Shown here: piece by piece, positions 1 through 5,482 of the stretch
Position numbering within the stretch: position 1 is the first letter of the stretch
How the letters are laid out: the number at the start of each line of letters is the position of its first letter
Assembly (NCBI GenBank): GCA_035570275.1
Contig: DATMNI010000468.1
Coordinates: 1-29,898, forward strand
DNA: 29,898 nucleotides
From: DATMNI01 sp035570275
GTDB taxonomy: Bacteria; Acidobacteriota; Terriglobia; Bryobacterales; Bryobacteraceae
Reading direction: 5' to 3'
Made by a program: the position numbers and the translations under genes
The notes under the pieces: model-generated
Told to the model about the DNA's origin: nothing
The model's input: only the letters and a program-made list of their open reading frames with translations
Databases searched by the model: none

Positions 1-142
1 GGAGCAGGGTGGATCTGTCGCTGACCAAAGCCGGTAGCGGGTCTGGCATGGGGCCTCCTTGGCTTACAGTATTACATACTTTAAGAAACCGGCTCCAAAA
101 AAAGAAAACCACCGATCCATCACTTTCATGTCGCGCACTCCA

Positions 143-164
143 GGCTAACAACCGGCTAACAACC
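143..164. repeat. 11-bp perfect tandem duplication upstream of the BMC-H gene
   Basis: The unit GGCTAACAACC occurs twice without a gap (143-153 and 154-164), about 60 bases before the BMC-H start codon. It is one of a series of short tandem duplications at gene boundaries in this window. No coding role is seen. Confidence 0.8.
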
Positions 165-177
165 TGCCCCACAAGGC

Positions 178-186
178 TGATACAAT
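178..186 (+). promoter_or_regulatory. Possible extended -10 promoter for the BMC genes
   Basis: TGATACAAT fits an extended -10 element (TGn plus TACAAT). Initiation near position 193 would give a leader of about 29 bases before the BMC-H ATG at 222. No convincing -35 hexamer lies 17 bases upstream, so this is a weak sequence-only prediction. Confidence 0.3.
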
Positions 187-221
187 CGGAGATTCCGGCA
201 GGAAGAGTTTGGAGACAATTG

Positions 222-515
222 ATGGGTGAAGCGCTAGGAATGATCGAGACTCGCGGTCTGGTCGCCATGATCGAGGCGGCGGATGCGATGGTGAAGGCCG
301 CCAAGGTTAACCTGGTGGGCTGGGAAAAGATCGGGTCGGGTTACGTCACCGCCATGGTGCGCGGCGATGTAGCGGCGGTCCGGGCAGCCACCGATGCCGG
401 CGCAGCCGCTGCCCGGCGGGTAGGCGAGCTGATTGCAGTCCATGTGATTCCACGCCCGCACCAGAGCCTGGAAGAGATTTTACCGATCGGCAAGCTACAG
501 AACGCAGGTAAGTAG
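222..515 (+). CDS. Bacterial microcompartment shell protein, BMC-H family
   Basis: The 97-residue product is a single BMC domain (Pfam PF00936 type), the hexamer that tiles the flat facets of a microcompartment shell. The N-terminal pattern (GMIETRGLVAMIEAADAMVKAA, then VNLVGWEKIGSGYVTAMVRGDVAAV) matches the family: strand, helix, the lysine-containing edge and the pore-loop region. Length is normal for a one-domain BMC-H protein. ATG 222 was chosen because it begins directly at the conserved fold and has a GGAG sequence (211-214) at good spacing; the open frame continues upstream to 9, but those residues look non-coding. It is followed on the same strand by three BMC-P genes, so this is the facet component of a shell cassette. 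The cargo enzymes, which would show the pathway, are not in the window. Confidence 0.93.
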   Translation: MGEALGMIETRGLVAMIEAADAMVKAAKVNLVGWEKIGSGYVTAMVRGDVAAVRAATDAGAAAARRVGELIAVHVIPRPHQSLEEILPIGKLQNAGK

Positions 516-541
516 CCGGAGCCCGGTGTCTAAAGGTAGGT

Positions 542-569
542 TATGAAGGCTGGCGTATGAAGGCTGGGG
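542..569. repeat. 14-bp tandem duplication just before a BMC-P start
   Basis: TATGAAGGCTGGCG (542-555) is followed by TATGAAGGCTGGGG (556-569), one mismatch, ending four bases before the ATG at 574. The duplicated unit carries an AAGG ribosome-binding-like sequence and an ATG, so the translation-initiation region itself seems to have been copied. Confidence 0.8.
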
Positions 570-573
570 TATC

Positions 574-840
574 ATGATTCTGGCCCGCGTAGTGGGCACT
601 GTGGTGGCCACCCGAAAAGACCCCCGTCTGGAAGGCAAGAAGCTTCTCATCCTGAAACCGATCGCTCCCGACGGCAAGGACGAAGCTGGCTACGTGGTGT
701 CCGTGGACACCGTGGGAGCCGGATTTCGCGAACGGGTGATCGCGGTATCGGGCAGTTCGGCGCGCATGGCCGAGGGTTGCAAGGACACGCCGGTGGACAA
801 TGCCATCATCGGCATTGTGGACGACGTGCACCTGGACTAG
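574..840 (+). CDS. Microcompartment vertex protein, BMC-P (EutN/CcmL family), paralog 1
   Basis: The 88-residue product starts with MILARVVGTVVATRKDPRL and ends NAIIGIVDDVHLD, the hallmark N- and C-terminal strands of the EutN/CcmL family (PF03319 type). These form pentamers that cap the twelve vertices of an icosahedral shell. The length is the family norm and there is no extension. ATG 574 starts exactly at the conserved MxLxRVVG motif and has purine-rich AAGGCTGGGG upstream. It lies 58 bases after the BMC-H stop and 67 bases before the next vertex gene, all on one strand, so co-transcription is likely. The family call is firm; the compartment type is not determinable here. Confidence 0.92.
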   Translation: MILARVVGTVVATRKDPRLEGKKLLILKPIAPDGKDEAGYVVSVDTVGAGFRERVIAVSGSSARMAEGCKDTPVDNAIIGIVDDVHLD

Positions 841-842
841 CT

Positions 843-907
843 CATGTGGCGGTTGGATTAACCCATGTGGCAGTTGGATTAAACCCATGTGGCGGTTGGA
901 TTAACCT
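843..907. repeat. Three-copy 21-22 bp tandem repeat upstream of BMC-P 2
   Basis: CATGTGGCGGTTGGATTAAC recurs three times with small changes (about 843-863, 864-885, 886-907) and fills the whole gap between two vertex genes. The last copy abuts the ATG at 908, and each copy carries its own CATG. No good Shine-Dalgarno sequence is evident, so translation of the next gene may be weak or coupled. Confidence 0.85.
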
Positions 908-1345
908 ATGTATCTTGGCCGCGTGGTAGGTCGCGTCTGGTCCACTGTGAAACACCCCCATCTGGTGGGCCAGCGGCTTCTGGTGGTGCAGCCTCTGAGC
1001 CCGGAGCTGGAGAATCGGGGCAAGTGCCTCATCTGCACGGATTGCGTCGGGGCCGGCACCGGAGAACTGGTCTATTGGGTGCGGGGCAAAGAGGCGAGCT
1101 TTCCGTTTCTGCCCCAGGAACCGCCGGTTGATACCACCGTGGTGGGAATTGTGGATTCGGTGCACCTGAAGGGCGCCCCGGAACCGGCAACCGTCCCGGC
1201 CCCATGCACAGAAGAGGATGCATTACGCGCATCCCCAGAAGAGGATGCGCTCCCGGGATCCGGAGAAGCAGAAGAGGGTGCGCTCAGCGGACCCGCGCAA
1301 AGCGCCAAACGCGCCAACGCCCGCAAGCCGTCCCAAAAGGCCTGA
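908..1345 (+). CDS. Microcompartment vertex protein, BMC-P, paralog 2 with C-terminal extension
   Basis: Residues 1 to about 88 (MYLGRVVGRVWSTVKHPHLVG to VVGIVDSVHLKG) are a complete EutN/CcmL vertex domain. A tail of about 55 residues follows that is absent from its two neighbours. It is rich in Ala, Pro, Glu and Gly, contains three related acidic segments (EEDALRASP, EEDALPGSG, EEGALSG) and ends in a basic stretch (AKRANARKPSQKA). The matching DNA repeats a GAAGAGGATGCG-like word, so the tail seems to have grown by short duplications. It could be a flexible linker or a docking peptide; no known encapsulation-peptide helix is recognised. The stop codon lies two bases before the ATG of the next vertex gene, which favours translational coupling. 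Confidence 0.9.
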   Translation: MYLGRVVGRVWSTVKHPHLVGQRLLVVQPLSPELENRGKCLICTDCVGAGTGELVYWVRGKEASFPFLPQEPPVDTTVVGIVDSVHLKGAPEPATVPAPCTEEDALRASPEEDALPGSGEAEEGALSGPAQSAKRANARKPSQKA

Positions 1346-1347
1346 AC

Positions 1348-1629
1348 ATGCTGATCGCCCGCGTGGTTGGAGAATTGGTCGCCACTCAAAAGCATCCCAG
1401 TCATGAAGGACGCAAACTCCTGCTGGTTCAGCCGCTGAACCTGGACGGCACGGACCGCGGCGACGCCGTGGTGGCCATGGATGCGGTGGACGCCGGGGTG
1501 GGCGACAAGGTGCTGCTGGCCACCGAGGGTTTCAGCGCCATGACATCCGTAGGGCGGCCCAATTCACCGATTGACATGTCGGTGATTGGCTTTATCGATC
1601 ATATCGAACTCGTGCCCGGCGTCAATTGA
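1348..1629 (+). CDS. Microcompartment vertex protein, BMC-P, paralog 3
   Basis: The 93-residue product (MLIARVVGELVATQKHPSHEG to MSVIGFIDHIELVPG) is a standard single-domain EutN/CcmL protein. It would form pentameric vertices alone or mixed with its two paralogs. ATG 1348 follows the previous stop by two bases and begins at the conserved motif; a longer open frame extends upstream but only overlaps the tail of the preceding gene out of frame. Its last 66 bases overlap, tail to tail, the 3' end of the minus-strand membrane-protein gene. Three divergent BMC-P genes beside one BMC-H gene are known from some microcompartment loci (for example planctomycete/verrucomicrobial types), but no signature enzyme is visible to assign this one. 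Confidence 0.92.
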   Translation: MLIARVVGELVATQKHPSHEGRKLLLVQPLNLDGTDRGDAVVAMDAVDAGVGDKVLLATEGFSAMTSVGRPNSPIDMSVIGFIDHIELVPGVN

Positions 1630-2154
1630 ACGCCGATCCTGGTGGAAGATCAGGCGCGCTCCGAGCACCAGCCCCAGCCCCCACTTCAGTATTTCCGAGC
1701 CCGTATAGATACTGTGCAGCATCCAGAACCGGTTGCGCTCGATGGAGGGCACGTCGGCCGGGATGAAGTCGAACGTGCGGCCCAGCGATGAGAGCTCCGG
1801 TGTCATGAAAACACGTTGTGCCGCGACGATCAGGACCATGATCAGCAGCAGCAGCAGCGACACCTTGCCTTCATTGCTGCCGAACAGCAGGAAGGAAAAG
1901 AAGCCCACTCCCAGGACGAGTTGCAGGAGCTCCCATGTCTCGAAAAACGAGCGATTCTGCTCGGCCGCCTGGTAGCGGAGCAGGGCGCGCGCGCCGCCTG
2001 GTCCCAACGCCTTGATCTGGATGGCCGCTACCGGCCCGGGCGCGGTGAGCAACCGGTCGACCGACCAGAAGCTCTCGACCGCGATCCAGGCCATCCATAG
2101 ACCTCCACCCAGCCAGAAACCCAACAGCAAGCTCGCGATTCGGCGGTAATGCAT
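1564..2154 (-). CDS. Four-helix integral membrane protein of unknown function
   Basis: The 196-residue product has four hydrophobic segments at about residues 6-27, 73-91, 98-113 and 144-168, with a charged cytoplasmic-looking tail. The N-terminus (LLLGFWLGGGLWMAWIAVESFW) and the arrangement resemble the DUF4149/TMEM205-like group, but this is a loose impression and the function is unknown. It is transcribed convergently to the microcompartment genes, and its last ~21 codons overlap BMC-P paralog 3 in antisense. Its 5' end faces the fliW promoter region, so the 2155-2393 interval must hold its promoter as well. No operon partner is visible. Confidence 0.7.
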   Translation of the reverse strand: MHYRRIASLLLGFWLGGGLWMAWIAVESFWSVDRLLTAPGPVAAIQIKALGPGGARALLRYQAAEQNRSFFETWELLQLVLGVGFFSFLLFGSNEGKVSLLLLLIMVLIVAAQRVFMTPELSSLGRTFDFIPADVPSIERNRFWMLHSIYTGSEILKWGLGLVLGARLIFHQDRRSIDAGHEFDMIDKANHRHVNR

Positions 2155-2216
2155 TTCCCCCGATTCTAACTTAACCTTATGGGTAAATCGTCAGGGGTAC
2201 CCTTTAGATCCGGCGA

Positions 2217-2230
2217 ATTATTATAATAAT
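2217..2230. promoter_or_regulatory. AT-rich 14-bp perfect palindrome in a divergent intergenic region
   Basis: ATTATTATAATAAT is a perfect palindrome in an otherwise GC-rich 239-base gap between the minus-strand membrane protein and the FliA promoter of fliW. It could be a regulator site, or hold a -10 element for either strand. No partner element is clear. Confidence 0.35.
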
Positions 2231-2347
2231 CCGCCCCCGTCCGGCAGTTGACCGGGGTCCCCCTCTGCCTGCGGGTCGCGCGGCATTCAAGGCCGGCGGC
2301 CTTCCAAGCCGGCAGTATAGCCAAGAAATTCCCGACGACTGTTGCAC

Positions 2348-2374
2348 TAAAGTTTTCCGTAGTGCTGCCGATTA
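2348..2374 (+). promoter_or_regulatory. Sigma-28 (FliA) promoter for fliW-csrA
   Basis: TAAAGTTT (2348-2355), an 11-base spacer and GCCGATTA (2367-2374) match the enterobacterial FliA consensus TAAAGTTT-N11-GCCGATAA at 15 of 16 positions. Initiation near 2381 would leave a leader of about 13 bases carrying the GAGGTGG ribosome-binding site of fliW. This is the strongest promoter match in the window. Confidence 0.85.
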
Positions 2375-2393
2375 CTGGTCAGGACGAGGTGGT

Positions 2394-2897
2394 ATGCCCG
2401 TGTTAGAGACGAAACATTTTGGAAAGCTCTCCTACGAGGAGGACTCGGAACTCGAGTTCCCGCTCGGACTGCCCGGATTCGACGACCGAAAACGGTTCGT
2501 TGCCGTGCACATTGTGGAGAACGACCCGTTGATCTACTTGCAGAGCCTGGAGGATCCGGAGCTCTGCTTTATTACGATGCCCATTCTGGCGATAGACCCG
2601 CAGTACCGGTTGAAGGTGAGCGGAGAGACCCTGGAGCACCTCGGCCTGAGTTCGACCCGCCAGCCGCGCATCGGGGACGACGTGATGTGTTTGAGCGTGC
2701 TCTCCATCCGGGAGACGGGCCCAACCGCCAACCTGCTGGCGCCGATTGTGGTCAACCTGCGCAATCGCAAAGCGGTGCAGGCGCTGGCGCCGGAGTCGGA
2801 CTATTCTCACCAGTTCGCCTTGTTGCCCAAAGAGTTGCCCAAAGAGTCGCCCAAAGAGTCGCCGAAAGAGGGGCTGCAAGAGGCGGCTGCATGCTAA
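2394..2897 (+). CDS. fliW: Flagellar assembly factor FliW
   Basis: The 167-residue product is a FliW protein: LELPLGLPGF-like motif (FPLGLPGFDDRKRFV), the LQSLEDPELCFIT segment and the late TANLLAPIVVNLRNRKAVQ block are family hallmarks. FliW binds flagellin in the cytoplasm and, when released as flagellin is exported, binds and antagonises CsrA, relieving translational repression of flagellin (worked out in Bacillus). The fold ends near residue 143. The remaining tail contains four tandem PKEx tetrapeptides (PKEL, PKES, PKES, PKEG) encoded by a 12-base DNA repeat. ATG 2394 follows a GAGGTGG site. The gene overlaps csrA by seven bases (ATGCTAA), so the pair is translationally coupled and drives from the FliA promoter upstream. 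Confidence 0.95.
   Translation: MPVLETKHFGKLSYEEDSELEFPLGLPGFDDRKRFVAVHIVENDPLIYLQSLEDPELCFITMPILAIDPQYRLKVSGETLEHLGLSSTRQPRIGDDVMCLSVLSIRETGPTANLLAPIVVNLRNRKAVQALAPESDYSHQFALLPKELPKESPKESPKEGLQEAAAC
2826..2873. repeat. Four-copy 12-bp repeat in the 3' end of fliW
   Basis: CCCAAAGAGTTG/CCCAAAGAGTCG units run in frame (2826-2837, 2838-2849, 2850-2861, 2862-2873, the last diverged), adding PKEx tetrapeptides to the FliW C-terminus. The period is a multiple of three, so copy-number change would keep the frame and leave csrA intact. Confidence 0.9.
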
Positions 2898-3145
2898 TGA
2901 TGTCGCGCCGGGAAGGGGAGACTATCCTCATTGGCGACGAGATTGAAATTGTAATTGCACGTATCGGGCGCACGCGGGTGAAAGTGGGAATCCGCGCTCC
3001 CCGGCAAACCCCGGTAATCGCTCGCGAGGTGAAACTGGTTCGAGATGAAAACCTCGCCGCGGCGGCTGCGCCTCCGACTCCAGCGGCGCTTTCCGGATTG
3101 CTTAAGCGGTTGCGTCCGGCAACCGATTCGGCCCGGCACAGGTAA
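2891..3145 (+). CDS. csrA: Translational regulator CsrA with C-terminal extension
   Basis: Residues 1 to about 52 are canonical CsrA/RsmA (MLMMSRREGETILIGDEIEI, then RVKVGIRAPRQTPVIAREVKL). L2, R6, R7 and the REV arginine that contact RNA are present. CsrA dimers bind GGA motifs in mRNA leaders and block ribosome loading. The protein is 84 residues against about 61 in enterobacteria: the extra tail (RDENLAAAAAPP, then ALSGLLKRLRPATD) is alanine-rich with a possible amphipathic helix. In Bacillus the extended CsrA tail is where FliW docks, and DEN-x-AAA here resembles that region. The start at 2891 overlaps the fliW stop; M3 and M4 are also possible, but MLxxSR is the family start. Flagellin follows 43 bases downstream. 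Confidence 0.93.
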   Translation: MLMMSRREGETILIGDEIEIVIARIGRTRVKVGIRAPRQTPVIAREVKLVRDENLAAAAAPPTPAALSGLLKRLRPATDSARHR

Positions 3146-3150
3146 ATACC

Positions 3151-3180
3151 AGCAGGATGCTCCCACCACCAAAGAAAGGA
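3151..3180 (+). promoter_or_regulatory. Candidate CsrA-binding leader of flagellin 1
   Basis: AGCA-GGA-TGCT (3151-3161) forms a small hairpin with GGA in the loop, and a second GGA (3178-3180) lies in the AAAGGA Shine-Dalgarno sequence, eight bases before the flagellin ATG. Paired GGA motifs, one masking the ribosome site, are the classic layout for CsrA repression. This is inferred from sequence only. Confidence 0.5.
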
Positions 3181-3188
3181 ATTCTGAA

Positions 3189-5264
3189 ATGGCTTTTTCG
3201 ATTCAAACTAACGTAAACTCTCTCATCGCGCAGGAAAACCTGCGCGTCAACAGCAACTTCCAGAGCATGACCATCCAGCGGTTAACGTCCGGTTACCGCA
3301 TCAACTCGTCGGGCGACGACGCGGCCGGCCTGGCTGTTGCCAACAAGTTTCGCAGCGACATCGCGGAATTGACCCAGGGCGTACGCAATTCCAACGACGG
3401 CGTCTCCCAACTGCAGATCATCGATGGCGGCATGAACAACATCTCAAAGATGTTGGACCGGCTAAAGACCCTGGCAACGCAATCGTCCTCCGACAGCTTC
3501 ACCGGCGACCGGAATACGCTCAACTCCGAATACCAGGGCCTGGTCACTGAAATCGATCGGCAAGCCCAGAGCATCGGGTTGAACCAGGGCGGCAGCTTCG
3601 CCAAGAACCTTTCGGTTTTCATCGGCGGAGGAACCGGAACCACCAGTAGTGCCGCGCTGGCGAATGGTGTGGTGAGTGTAGACCTGAGCCACTCCATGGT
3701 GGATTCCCAGAGCCTGGGCCTCAAGGGTGTGCGCGTGGCGAATCAGAACGTCAACCCTTCCCTGGATTACGATCTGAGTGCCGCCAGTCCGACCAGTGTG
3801 CAGGCGATTCTGGGGGACCCCGCCAACAAGGCATCCATCGCCGGGAGCACGGCCTTCACATTCACCGGACCGGGATTCGGCGATTCCAACGGGATCACGG
3901 TCAACGTGAACCTCAACGGCGTAGGCGATACCGCCAGCCTGGTTACGGCGATTAATTCGGCGATCGGCAGCGCCGCCAACCTGCCGGGTGGAGCCAACGC
4001 GTCCTTTAAAGCTGCGACTATCAAAGCGTCGGTAGTCACCGATGCCATGGGCAAAACGCAACTCGCATTCGACTCTCCCAATGCCGCCTTCCAGGTGCGG
4101 GCCGACGACCCAATGGCCAACGCCTTGATCGGCGAGTTGCCTAGCGTTGTGCTGCCGGCCGGCAAGGCAATCGACTTGACCCAGGCCACCGACGCCAGCG
4201 TTTCAACAGGAACTTTCAGTGCGAACGACACTATCACGGTCAATGTCGGCGGCAAGAATGCCAGCGTATTCATGACGGGCGCCGGCGGCGTCACCCCCGA
4301 CAATGCTGCCAGTTTCGAGCTGGCGTTCAACTCCAGCGCTAGCATGAAGGCACTCGGGATGTCCGTATCCGATATTGGTCCCGGGACCCCGCTCACATTT
4401 CACAGCGCCACGGGCCAGTCGTTTAGCATCACCGCGAGCGCGGTAGATACGAATCTCACGTTGGGAACCGATCTGAGCGGTACCACGATTCCACTAGCTT
4501 CGGCGACCTCCTCCCTCTACAATTCGTTCATCGCCGGCGGTGCAAACGAGTTGACGAACACCGCCGGCACCCTTAAGCAAGACCTGAGTTGGGCGAACCT
4601 GGGGGCTCTCGACAAACAAGCCATTACGATCTCCGGGAACGATAGCTCAGGGGGCGCGCACCCGATTACCGTTAACCTGGCCAACAGCATCACCGACACT
4701 TCCGGAGCCTCGATAGACGCGGCGATCAACGCCATCAATACCGCGCTCCAGAAATCGAACGACCCTACGCTGCAACAGATTACGGCAGTGAAAACAGCGG
4801 GCGCTGTCCCCGGCTCCAACCCTGATACGATCAACTTCATCAGTACGTTGAAGGTGTTCTCCGTCTCGGCCGGCCTGGCTACCAACGCCGCCAATGGTCT
4901 CAAGGACGGCACCGGCAAGGGTTTCACTTATCAGGCTGCGCAGATCGGCTCCGGCAGCGCGGCCGATATCAGCACGGCGGCCGGCGCACTGACCGCGGTT
5001 GCGGCTATAACCAGCGCGGTCACGATGCTCGGCACGGCCCAGGCAGCCGTCGGTAAGGGCCAGAACCAGTTGGGCTATGCCATCGGGTTGGCTCAATCGC
5101 AGATCTCGAACTTCTCCGCAGCGCAGGCACAGATTCGCGATGCCGACGTGGCGGCGGAAGCGGCCAATCTCAGCAAGGCCCAGGTTTTGCAGCAGGCTTC
5201 CATCGCTGCCATGGCCCAGGCCAATTCGGCTCCCCAAGCCGTTCTGGCCCTGCTGAAGGGCTAA
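3189..5264 (+). CDS. fliC: Flagellin 1 (filament subunit)
   Basis: The 691-residue product has the conserved flagellin N-terminal D0/D1 region (MAFSIQTNVNSLIAQENL, RLTSGYRINSSGDDAAGLAVANKFRSDI, about residues 1-140) and C-terminal D1/D0 region (QIRDADVAAEAANLSKAQVLQQASIAAMAQAN to LALLKG, about 615-691). The long middle, rich in Ala, Gly, Ser, Thr and Asn, is the surface-exposed domain set; most flagellins are 270-500 residues, so this is a large one. Such proteins leave through the flagellar type III channel and polymerise under the FliD cap. ATG 3189 follows AAAGGA and starts at the conserved motif; the open frame runs upstream into csrA but is not flagellin-like. No good FliA promoter of its own is seen, so it probably reads from the fliW promoter. 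Confidence 0.96.
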   Translation: MAFSIQTNVNSLIAQENLRVNSNFQSMTIQRLTSGYRINSSGDDAAGLAVANKFRSDIAELTQGVRNSNDGVSQLQIIDGGMNNISKMLDRLKTLATQSSSDSFTGDRNTLNSEYQGLVTEIDRQAQSIGLNQGGSFAKNLSVFIGGGTGTTSSAALANGVVSVDLSHSMVDSQSLGLKGVRVANQNVNPSLDYDLSAASPTSVQAILGDPANKASIAGSTAFTFTGPGFGDSNGITVNVNLNGVGDTASLVTAINSAIGSAANLPGGANASFKAATIKASVVTDAMGKTQLAFDSPNAAFQVRADDPMANALIGELPSVVLPAGKAIDLTQATDASVSTGTFSANDTITVNVGGKNASVFMTGAGGVTPDNAASFELAFNSSASMKALGMSVSDIGPGTPLTFHSATGQSFSITASAVDTNLTLGTDLSGTTIPLASATSSLYNSFIAGGANELTNTAGTLKQDLSWANLGALDKQAITISGNDSSGGAHPITVNLANSITDTSGASIDAAINAINTALQKSNDPTLQQITAVKTAGAVPGSNPDTINFISTLKVFSVSAGLATNAANGLKDGTGKGFTYQAAQIGSGSAADISTAAGALTAVAAITSAVTMLGTAQAAVGKGQNQLGYAIGLAQSQISNFSAAQAQIRDADVAAEAANLSKAQVLQQASIAAMAQANSAPQAVLALLKG

Positions 5265-5274
5265 TCTTTTTTAA

Positions 5275-5324
5275 ACGCCAGGGGATGTCCTCCGCCAAGG
5301 CCGGAGGACGTCCCGGTTTGGCGT
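5275..5324 (+). terminator. Strong stem-loop after flagellin 1
   Basis: An inner 13-bp stem (5282-5294 with 5302-5314, one G-U pair) lies inside an outer ACGCCA/TGGCGT stem (5275-5280 with 5319-5324), just after the stop codon. No T-run follows, so it may stabilise the mRNA 3' end or work as a factor-assisted terminator. It would separate the expression of the two flagellin genes. Confidence 0.6.
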
Positions 5325-5357
5325 CAACCGTGAATTCCTCCCCCTCCTTTCCCTAAG

Positions 5358-5395
5358 ACTTATTTTTATCCCCCAAAACTTATTCTTATCCCGCG
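5358..5395. repeat. Imperfect 18-20 bp tandem duplication before the flagellin 2 promoter
   Basis: ACTTATTTTTATCCCCC (from 5358) is followed by ACTTATTCTTATCCCGC (from 5378), T-rich on this strand. It directly precedes the FliA promoter of flagellin 2 and could be an upstream A/T element or a duplication scar. Confidence 0.65.
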
Positions 5396-5397
5396 GT

Positions 5398-5424
5398 TCA
5401 AGTTCTGCCCGCCCGCACCGATGA
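5398..5424 (+). promoter_or_regulatory. Sigma-28 (FliA) promoter for flagellin 2
   Basis: TCAAGTTC (5398-5405), an 11-base spacer and ACCGATGA (5417-5424) match TAAAGTTT-N11-GCCGATAA at 12 of 16 positions with exact spacing. Initiation near 5431 gives a leader of about 50 bases before the ATG at 5483. Confidence 0.65.
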
Positions 5425-5431
5425 GATTCTT

Positions 5432-5475
5432 GGAAGTTAAATAACCGGCAAGACGCCGGCAAGGAACTGAAAGGA
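5432..5475 (+). promoter_or_regulatory. Candidate CsrA-binding leader of flagellin 2
   Basis: The leader has GGA motifs at 5432-5434, 5463-5465 and 5473-5475, the last two flanking or inside the ribosome-binding region, and a CCGGC/GCCGG hairpin (5445-5459). Several GGA sites near the Shine-Dalgarno sequence would suit repression by the adjacent CsrA. No binding evidence is available. Confidence 0.4.
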
Positions 5476-5482
5476 TTTCACC

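Noticed and set aside
9..221. Upstream extension of the BMC-H reading frame
   Set aside because: These 71 codons look unlike any BMC protein, and the ribosome site and conserved fold both point to ATG 222.
843..907. Possible CRISPR-like array
   Set aside because: Repeats are adjacent with no unique spacers and no cas genes; they are simple tandem duplications.
3099..3128. Possible FliA promoter for flagellin 1 inside csrA
   Set aside because: TTAAGCGG-N11-AACCGATT matches only weakly, so read-through from the fliW promoter is more likely.
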